A DNA stretch of 19,267 nucleotides from an uncultured beta proteobacterium (lineage in GTDB: Bacteria > Pseudomonadota > Gammaproteobacteria > Burkholderiales > Burkholderiaceae): the NCBI GenBank assembly GCA_903909925.1, contig CAIVXR010000118.1, positions 1 to 19,267 on the forward strand, in the 5' to 3' direction. The position numbers and the translations under genes were made by a program. Positions 13,403-19,267 of this stretch are shown in pieces (the stretch's first letter is position 1; each line of letters starts with the position of its first letter). The notes beneath the pieces are model-generated. The model did no database searches and was not told the origin of the DNA. It worked only from the letters and a program-made list of their open reading frames with translations.

Positions 13403-14500
13403 ATGTCTTTATCTACAAAATCCTCCTCACTAGATCAGCCCAAGCTGCGAGCTTGGCTAGGACAGCAGGCTGAGAGCTTGGGTTTTGATGGTTTACGGAT
13501 TACTGATACCCATTTAGGTATTGCCAGTGAGCGCCTACAAGAATGGCTGGCAGAAGGGCGTCATGGCCATATGGAATATATGCAGCGCCATGCAGACTTA
13601 CGCTCTGATCCTCAGCTATTAGTGCCAGGCACAGTCAGAGTAATTTGCGTGTCGATGAACTACCTTCCGCCTGAAAGTGATTTTGATGCTGAGTGGCAGA
13701 GACTGGAAGATCCTTCGCAAGCAGTTGTCTCCATGTACGCCCGCGGGCGCGACTATCACAAAGTACTGCGCAATCGTTTGCAAGAATTTGCTAAAGCCAT
13801 TGAAGAAAAGATTGGCGCCTTTGGCTATCGAGTGTTTACAGACTCAGCTCCCTTGATGGAAGTAGAGCTTGCGCGTAAAGCAGGTTTAGGTTGGCGGGGC
13901 AAACACACCCTTTTACTCAATCGAGAATCAGGCTCTACTTTTTTCTTGGGCGAGATCTTAATCGATGTGCCACTCCCAATTGATGAAGAGCAGGAAGAGC
14001 ACTGCGGCACTTGTCAATCCTGTATTGATATCTGCCCCACCCAGGCCATTACTGCACCTTATCAACTCGATGCCCGTCGTTGCATATCCTATCTCACGAT
14101 TGAAAATCCCAAAGCGATACCAGTTGAGTTTCGAAGTGCGATGGGTAATCGGGTATATGGTTGTGATGACTGTCAATTGATTTGTCCTTGGAATAAGTTT
14201 GCTAAGCGCACTACCTTGCCAGACTTTGTACAGCGCCATGGCTTAGGCCAAGCTAGCCTCTTACAGCTTTGGTCTTGGACTGAAGCAGAGTTTGAAGAGC
14301 GCCATGAGGGTAGTGCAATTCGTCGTATTGGTTATAGCCGTTGGCGTCGTAATCTGGCAGTGGCGATGGGTAACGCACTAGCGAGTTCCAAAACTGATGC
14401 TACTCATAAGAATTTAATTCAGAAGGCCTTGAGTGAAAGTTTGCCCACTGCTGATGATTTAGTTGCCGAGCATATTGAATGGGCCTTAAAGATTGACTAA
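13403..14500 (+). CDS. queG: Epoxyqueuosine reductase QueG
   Basis: The 365-residue protein (ATG 13403; an upstream in-frame TTG at 13397 adds two residues but is less likely) contains the QueG core. It has TDSAPLMEVELARKAGLGWR with D147 as the probable catalytic acid. The first 4Fe-4S cysteines are C201, C204, C207 and C211, and the second set is C227, C254, C257 and C261 (YGCDDCQLICPWN). The enzyme binds cobalamin and reduces epoxyqueuosine to queuosine at position 34 of tRNA Asp, Asn, His and Tyr. It is divergent from tsaE, matching the E. coli arrangement in which queG is divergent from nnr-tsaE-amiB. AzlC follows after 17 bp and probably shares the transcript. Confidence 0.95.
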   Translation: MSLSTKSSSLDQPKLRAWLGQQAESLGFDGLRITDTHLGIASERLQEWLAEGRHGHMEYMQRHADLRSDPQLLVPGTVRVICVSMNYLPPESDFDAEWQRLEDPSQAVVSMYARGRDYHKVLRNRLQEFAKAIEEKIGAFGYRVFTDSAPLMEVELARKAGLGWRGKHTLLLNRESGSTFFLGEILIDVPLPIDEEQEEHCGTCQSCIDICPTQAITAPYQLDARRCISYLTIENPKAIPVEFRSAMGNRVYGCDDCQLICPWNKFAKRTTLPDFVQRHGLGQASLLQLWSWTEAEFEERHEGSAIRRIGYSRWRRNLAVAMGNALASSKTDATHKNLIQKALSESLPTADDLVAEHIEWALKID

Positions 14501-14517
14501 AGGCTTACAATTGAGCC

Positions 14518-15303
14518 ATGTCATCAGCAGATCAGCCCTATATTGATCCTAGCGAAATCGCGCTAGAGGGCTCAACTGCGGAGCGCTTCAAAAGTCCTAG
14601 AGATGCATTTTGGACTGGGATGCGAGATGCAGCTGGCGCCCCAGCCATGGTGCTCTTTGCAGGCATGGTGGGTTTTGGAGCAATGGGTAAGACCAATGGC
14701 TTTGATGTTTGGTTTACTACCTTCACTTCCTTTTTCATGTTCGCTTTACCAGGGCAGGTAGTCTTGCTAGAGATGGCGATTACTGGTTCCTCGGTTGTAG
14801 CGATTGCATTGGCAGTGACTTTAACTTCTACTCGCTTTATCACCATGACGGTGACACTCTTTCCACAGTTTCATCAAAAAGATCGTAATCGTAGTTTGTA
14901 CGCCTCAGTCCATTTATTAGCAATGACTGCATGGGCAATCTCGATGAAAGAGTTTCATGTCATCGAGACGAAGCACCGCTTGGCCTATTTTGTTGGTTTG
15001 GGTTTGCTGTGTTGGCTGATTTCGATTCCGGGAACGATCCTAGGTTTTTACTTGGCAGGCATGGTGCCACCAGCTGTCACTTTAGGCCTCGTTTTTATTA
15101 ACCCACTGTTCTTCTTGTTAACTTTTACAGAAGTAAAACCATGGATTAATCGTATTGCACTGATGTTAGGTTGTATCTTTGGGCCGATTTTCTTCATCGT
15201 AGATCGTGACACTAGCTTGTTAACATCAGGTCTTGTCGCTGGAACAATGGCTTACTTGATTGATCGTAAGTGCTTGCGCAAGAAAACCGGAGTGATTGGG
15301 TGA
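14518..15303 (+). CDS. azlC: AzlC family branched-chain amino acid exporter subunit
   Basis: The 261-residue inner-membrane protein has hydrophobic segments throughout and AzlC hallmarks: RDAFWTGMRDAAGAPAMVLF near the N-terminus, an ALPGQVVLLE segment in the second helix and STRFITMTVTLFP after it. AzlC and AzlD together export branched-chain amino acids or analogues. The last codon overlaps the AzlD start by one base (TGATG), so the two are translationally coupled. A roughly 30-residue charged N-terminal tail precedes the first helix. The substrate is inferred from the family. Confidence 0.9.
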   Translation: MSSADQPYIDPSEIALEGSTAERFKSPRDAFWTGMRDAAGAPAMVLFAGMVGFGAMGKTNGFDVWFTTFTSFFMFALPGQVVLLEMAITGSSVVAIALAVTLTSTRFITMTVTLFPQFHQKDRNRSLYASVHLLAMTAWAISMKEFHVIETKHRLAYFVGLGLLCWLISIPGTILGFYLAGMVPPAVTLGLVFINPLFFLLTFTEVKPWINRIALMLGCIFGPIFFIVDRDTSLLTSGLVAGTMAYLIDRKCLRKKTGVIG

Positions 15304-15653
15304 TGAACACGATCAACAACATGCTTTCCGGGTGGGGCTTATGGATTGCTTTAGTGGGCGCCTGTCTTGGTACTTACTTTTGCCGTGCGATTGGTGTGCT
15401 TCTCTCCAACAGCATTAACCAAGATAGCGAAATCTTCCGTTGGTTAGCTGCAGTCACTTACGCAATGGTTGCCGCATTAACGGTGCGCCTCATTGTCATG
15501 CCCTTGGGCTTAATGGCAACAGTGCCCCTATGGATCAGGATTCTGATTTGCGCCTTAGCGATTGGCGTCATGATTTCAAAACCTACTAAGCGATTGGTTC
15601 CAGCCTTACTAACTGGAACCTTACTCATGGTAGGTTACGGCGTTATACGTTAA
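15303..15653 (+). CDS. azlD: AzlD family branched-chain amino acid exporter small subunit
   Basis: The 116-residue membrane protein has about three to four helices (GLWIALVGACLGTYF, WLAAVTYAMVAALTVRLIV, WIRILICALAIGVM, LVPALLTGTLLMVGYGVI), typical of AzlD. The ATG at 15303 overlaps the azlC stop and is preferred; an in-frame start at 15270 would run through the end of azlC. It pairs with AzlC. It converges with the dehydrogenase gene with a 14-bp gap and no clear terminator, so its transcript may read into the antisense of that gene. Confidence 0.88.
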   Translation: MNTINNMLSGWGLWIALVGACLGTYFCRAIGVLLSNSINQDSEIFRWLAAVTYAMVAALTVRLIVMPLGLMATVPLWIRILICALAIGVMISKPTKRLVPALLTGTLLMVGYGVIR

Positions 15654-15667
15654 TCAGTTAACTATAT

Positions 15668-18600
15668 TTATAGATGCGCCACCAGAATTCTGGCGATATG
15701 TACCGCTTTTCTTTTCGTGCCATCGGCAATTTGATGACGACAGCTAGTGCCATCGGCTACTACCCAACTCTCAGGCGATTTACGAATACTTGGTAATAGA
15801 CTGAGCTCAGCCATTTGTTTGGATACTTCAATGTGCTCTGCCTCGTAACCAAAACTTCCTGCCATACCGCAGCAAGAAGATTCAATCAGCTTAGGCTCTG
15901 CTTTGGGAATCAGCTTAAGGAGTTCCATTGCAGGTGTTACTGCAGCAAAAGCCTTCTGATGACAGTGACCATGAAAGAGCATTGGCTTACTGGCTTCTTT
16001 GAGATTGAGCTTAAGTGTTCCCGCTTTGGCTTCTCTCGCCAAGAACTCTTCCAAAAGTTGCGCTTGCTTAGAAACACTAATGGCTTTGTCACCAAAGCCC
16101 ATGACCAATGCTTCATCCTTAAGAGTAAAGAGACAAGAGGGCTCTAAACCAATGACGGGAATATTCTTGTCTGCATAAGGTGCCAAATGATCAACGAGTT
16201 CTCCCAGCGTTTCTTTAGCCTTATCAACCATGCCAGAAGCAAGATAGGTTCTGCCGCAGCAAAACTCTTTCGAGCAGGTGTTTTCTGTTGCCTTGGCTTT
16301 GCTACTGTTCTTATTTGGAATATGCACGCGATAGCCTGCAGCTTTGAGAACTTTTAGCGCAGCAATTAAATTTTCATCTTCAAAATAGGCATTGAAGGTA
16401 TCGGCTAGTAAAACCACACCTTTGCCATCAGCACTTTGTGCCAACTGCTCTGGTGTGAACTGATAGTTTTGCGCTACTTTTTGATTCCAGAAAGTTTTTC
16501 TCTTCCAGATGGGCAAACTTCTCTGTGCAGAGATGCCCATAATCCATTCTTGTAGTTTTGCTACTGGCGTAATGTGATTACGTAGGTTCAGTAGTGATGG
16601 CAGGAGCGGAATATTACTAATCGTGCTGGCATATTTAGGTAGGTAAGCTACTGCCAAGTCTCGCAAAGAATGACCAACCCGTTTCTTGTAAGCCGATAAG
16701 AACTCAATCTTCATCTTGGCCATATCGACACCAGTAGGGCACTCGCGACGGCAAGCTTTGCAACTCACACACAGCTCCATCACTTCTTTAATGGCATCAC
16801 TAGCTAGAGGAGAGGAGTTGGTGGTTGCCCCGCTCTTGATATCCAGTTGATTCGATAGTGCTAAGCGCAAGGTATTGGCTCTGCCTCTAGTGAGGTGTTT
16901 CTCATCCCGAGTCACACGATAGCTTGGGCACATCACTTCGGCATCAAACTTACGGCAGTGACCATTGTTATTACACATATCCACAGCTTTAGCTAAACCC
17001 ATAGCTGGGTCGCCACCGGTGCCAGGTGCAGTCGTTTGCTCTGTAACCGGGTTGTTCTGTACATTCCATGCAGACCAATCTAGTGCTGGTTGCAAGGCAA
17101 TAACTTTGTAATTCGGTGCAAATCTAAAGTTACTTGCATCATCCATCTTCGGTGGATTAACAATCTTCCCGGGATTAAATAATCCCTTGGGATCAAACTC
17201 GTACTTAATTTCAGAAAGTGCTTCGGTGATCTTGGGGCCAAATTGCCAAGAGATCCACTCACCACGACATAGTCCATCACCATGTTCTCCGCTATAAGCG
17301 CCTTTGTACTTTCTGACTAACTCTGAAGCTTCTTGTGCAACGGCACGCATTTTCTGGGCACCATCTCTACGCATATCCAAAATAGGGCGCACATGTAAAG
17401 TTCCTACAGAGGCATGGGCATACCATGTACCGCGTGAACCATATTTAGCAAAGACATCCGTTAATGCCTGGGTGTAATCAGCCAAACTTGCTAGTGGTAC
17501 AGCGCAATCTTCAATAAAGCTCACTGGCTTACCATCACCTTTAAGACTCATCATGATATTCAAACCAGCTTTGCGTACTTCCCAGAGATTCTTTTGCAGT
17601 GATGCATCAGGCATTGCTACAACAGAGCCTGGTAAACCTAAGTCACTCATGAGTTCTTGCAAGGCTTTGAGTTTATCTAGCAGTGGTGCATGCGCTTCAC
17701 CAGAAAACTCCACCAACAAAATGGCTTCCGGAGTTTGTGCGGTGTGATCGATAAGCGCAGTCTCAATGGTTTTCTGAAAGCTGGGATTACTGCGTGCCAA
17801 ATCAATCATCGTGCGATCAACTAATTCAACTGCAGTAGGCCCTAGTTTCACAATATGCTGGGCGCTATCCATGGCCTTATAAAAGCTCGCAAAGTTCACA
17901 ATACCCAGCACTTTATGTTGTGGCAATGGTGCTAATTTGAGTTTGAGGGACTTGAAGTAGGTTAGCGTACCTTCGCTACCCACAAGCAGGTGTGAGAGGT
18001 TCACACTGCCATCTTGGGTGTAAGGCAATTCGCTTTGGGGATGAAAGATATCGAGGTTGTAACCTGCAACACGCCTCAAAACTTTCGGAAAGCGTGCCTC
18101 AATCTCGGGCTGTAAGGTATTGGCTAAGTCTTTAACAAAGTCACCTAGTTGTTTGGCAACTCCAGAGCTATTTGCATAATTTCCAAATTGACCAATTCTG
18201 CCGTCTGCTAGCCAAGCATCAATTTCTAAAACGTTATGCACCATATTGCCGTAAGCAATTGAGCGGCTACCGCAAGAGTTATTACCTGCCATACCGCCAA
18301 TCGTTGCCTGCCCACCAGTAGAGACGTCTACTGGATACCAAAGGCCGTGTTGCTTCAATGAGCCATTAAGGTGATCGAGCACTATACCTGGCTCCACTTC
18401 GACATAGCCTTTATCTAGATTGAGATCAAGAACGTTTCTAAAGTATTTACTGTTATCGATCACTAATGCTGCGCCAGTAGTTTGACCGCACTGACTGGTA
18501 CCACCACCCCGGGGAAGAACGGGCACTCCCAGTTCAGCTGCAATCTGAATGCTACTGGCAATATCTTGCGCAGTCTTTGGTACGAATACTGCGACTGGCA

Positions 18601-18745
18601 TGGCTTGATAAATAGAAGCATCAGTAGCGTAACGACCACGACTAGCAGCGTCTAGCATCACTTCACCAGAAGTCTCCTGGCGTAAGCGCTTCGCTAATTG
18701 AGCCTGGTCTACCATCAGCTCTTTGAGATCAAGAGGTTTATTCAT
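15668..18745 (-). CDS. ydiJ: YdiJ-type FAD and iron-sulfur D-2-hydroxyacid dehydrogenase
   Basis: At 1025 residues this matches the length of E. coli YdiJ, a fusion of a GlcD-like flavin domain and a HdrD-like domain. The N-terminal PCMH-type FAD site is visible as PRGGGTSQCGQ (78-88) and GGMAGNNSCGSRS (150-162), and the C-terminal flavin half has GEHGDGLCRGEW (486-497). Iron-sulfur cysteines follow: C591, C597 and C606, then C659, C662, C665 and C669. Two CCG elements lie at 829-831 and 958-960, with C871 and C928. YdiJ-type proteins oxidise D-2-hydroxyacids, D-2-hydroxyglutarate being the best-known substrate, and pass electrons to the respiratory chain or another acceptor. The start overlaps the GntR regulator stop (ATGA), so they form one operon. 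The exact substrate is inferred. Confidence 0.93.
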   Translation of the reverse strand: MNKPLDLKELMVDQAQLAKRLRQETSGEVMLDAASRGRYATDASIYQAMPVAVFVPKTAQDIASSIQIAAELGVPVLPRGGGTSQCGQTTGAALVIDNSKYFRNVLDLNLDKGYVEVEPGIVLDHLNGSLKQHGLWYPVDVSTGGQATIGGMAGNNSCGSRSIAYGNMVHNVLEIDAWLADGRIGQFGNYANSSGVAKQLGDFVKDLANTLQPEIEARFPKVLRRVAGYNLDIFHPQSELPYTQDGSVNLSHLLVGSEGTLTYFKSLKLKLAPLPQHKVLGIVNFASFYKAMDSAQHIVKLGPTAVELVDRTMIDLARSNPSFQKTIETALIDHTAQTPEAILLVEFSGEAHAPLLDKLKALQELMSDLGLPGSVVAMPDASLQKNLWEVRKAGLNIMMSLKGDGKPVSFIEDCAVPLASLADYTQALTDVFAKYGSRGTWYAHASVGTLHVRPILDMRRDGAQKMRAVAQEASELVRKYKGAYSGEHGDGLCRGEWISWQFGPKITEALSEIKYEFDPKGLFNPGKIVNPPKMDDASNFRFAPNYKVIALQPALDWSAWNVQNNPVTEQTTAPGTGGDPAMGLAKAVDMCNNNGHCRKFDAEVMCPSYRVTRDEKHLTRGRANTLRLALSNQLDIKSGATTNSSPLASDAIKEVMELCVSCKACRRECPTGVDMAKMKIEFLSAYKKRVGHSLRDLAVAYLPKYASTISNIPLLPSLLNLRNHITPVAKLQEWIMGISAQRSLPIWKRKTFWNQKVAQNYQFTPEQLAQSADGKGVVLLADTFNAYFEDENLIAALKVLKAAGYRVHIPNKNSSKAKATENTCSKEFCCGRTYLASGMVDKAKETLGELVDHLAPYADKNIPVIGLEPSCLFTLKDEALVMGFGDKAISVSKQAQLLEEFLAREAKAGTLKLNLKEASKPMLFHGHCHQKAFAAVTPAMELLKLIPKAEPKLIESSCCGMAGSFGYEAEHIEVSKQMAELSLLPSIRKSPESWVVADGTSCRHQIADGTKRKAVHIARILVAHL

Positions 18746-19267
18746 TTAACCGTCTCTACCAACTTGGTTTCAGCTTTCAGTAGCTGCACTACAACATCAC
18801 GTTTATTGTGAACGTGCTGAATCATAATCTTGCGCATACGGGCGCTATCTCTGGCTTTGAGGGCATCGAGCATCTCTTGATGCTCTTCCACTGCTTTTTC
18901 CCATTTGACACCATCTTGATTAGATCTAAAGCGCAGGGCTTCAATACGCGCATTCACCTGCGAGAAGAGTTGAGCCAGTACTGGATTATTGGCTGCCTGA
19001 TTAATCAGATGATGAATCCGCAAGTTCAGTTTGTAATAAGAAGACAAATCACGGCGGGCATATGAAGCCATCATTTCGTATTGGAGGGCTTCTAGTTCAG
19101 AGAGGGTGGCATCACTAATATTGTTGGCAGCTAATTCTCCTGAAAAACCTTCTAAGTCTGCAATCACATTAAAAGTATGAATCACATCCTCAAGGCTGAG
19201 TTGCACAGCAATCGCACCGCGATTAGCAATCAGCTCAACCAAGCCATCGGCTGCTAAGCGACGAATC
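18742..19267 (-). CDS. GntR/FadR-type regulator, 5' end outside the window
   Basis: The frame is open to the window edge; the visible 175 codons begin in the end of a GntR winged helix-turn-helix (IRRLAADGLVELIANRG). An all-helical FCD effector domain follows, with IHH, EEHQEM and QHVHNK providing probable metal-binding histidines. TTG 19242 is inside the DNA-binding domain and is not the true start. FCD regulators bind small carboxylates and usually control the genes they sit beside. The stop overlaps the start of the D-2-hydroxyacid dehydrogenase by four bases, so its ligand is likely the substrate or product of that enzyme, such as a 2-hydroxyacid. Confidence 0.9.
   Translation of the reverse strand, partial: IRRLAADGLVELIANRGAIAVQLSLEDVIHTFNVIADLEGFSGELAANNISDATLSELEALQYEMMASYARRDLSSYYKLNLRIHHLINQAANNPVLAQLFSQVNARIEALRFRSNQDGVKWEKAVEEHQEMLDALKARDSARMRKIMIQHVHNKRDVVVQLLKAETKLVETVK

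Noticed and set aside
1..19267. CRISPR arrays, transposons, integrases, phage genes and toxin-antitoxin pairs
   Set aside because: No spaced direct repeats, inverted terminal repeats with a transposase, or phage or toxin proteins were seen on either strand.

Overview
The window looks like chromosome of a free-living betaproteobacterium of the Burkholderiales, most likely Polynucleobacter or a close relative. This is an inference from moderate GC content, compact gene spacing, a Bug/TctC-type solute receptor, an OxyR with the CFRDHVLGVC redox segment, a rubrerythrin/HdrB-like/DUF3501 set and the queG, tsaE-amiC arrangement. No transposase, integrase, phage gene or CRISPR array was seen, so this is ordinary core plus metabolic accessory chromosome.

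Left part (1-5650): uptake and catabolic genes. On the minus strand a solitary ModA-like periplasmic binding protein precedes a Tat-exported amidohydrolase cut by the window edge. A divergent promoter region separates these from a BKACE-family (DUF849) beta-keto acid cleavage enzyme. Then come a convergent Bug/TctC solute receptor and a divergent two-gene operon of an iron-type alcohol dehydrogenase overlapping a 4HBT acyl-CoA thioesterase. Together these could oxidise an imported 3-hydroxy acid, cleave it with acetyl-CoA and release the acyl-CoA product as a free acid. The plan resembles carnitine breakdown.

Centre (5690-9460): an oxidative-stress block. A perfect 34-bp palindromic terminator ends both the thioesterase gene and a rubrerythrin gene. 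The rubrerythrin has no rubredoxin domain and is divergent, across a 377-bp regulatory region rich in dyads, from a two-gene unit of an HdrB/GlpC-like iron-sulfur protein and a DUF3501 protein. A convergent OxyR keeps both redox cysteines, C199 and C208. This is the best candidate for a poorly described system: peroxide reduction by a rubrerythrin whose electrons may come from the iron-sulfur/DUF3501 pair.

Right part (9600-19267): a glutathione S-transferase, a probable remnant of an amino-acid permease C-terminus, a double-cupin ChrR-like protein, tRNA-Lys(UUU), and tsaE-amiC divergent from queG, which is followed by azlC-azlD. The window closes with a 1025-residue YdiJ-type FAD/iron-sulfur D-2-hydroxyacid dehydrogenase, translationally coupled to a FadR-type GntR regulator that runs off the right edge.
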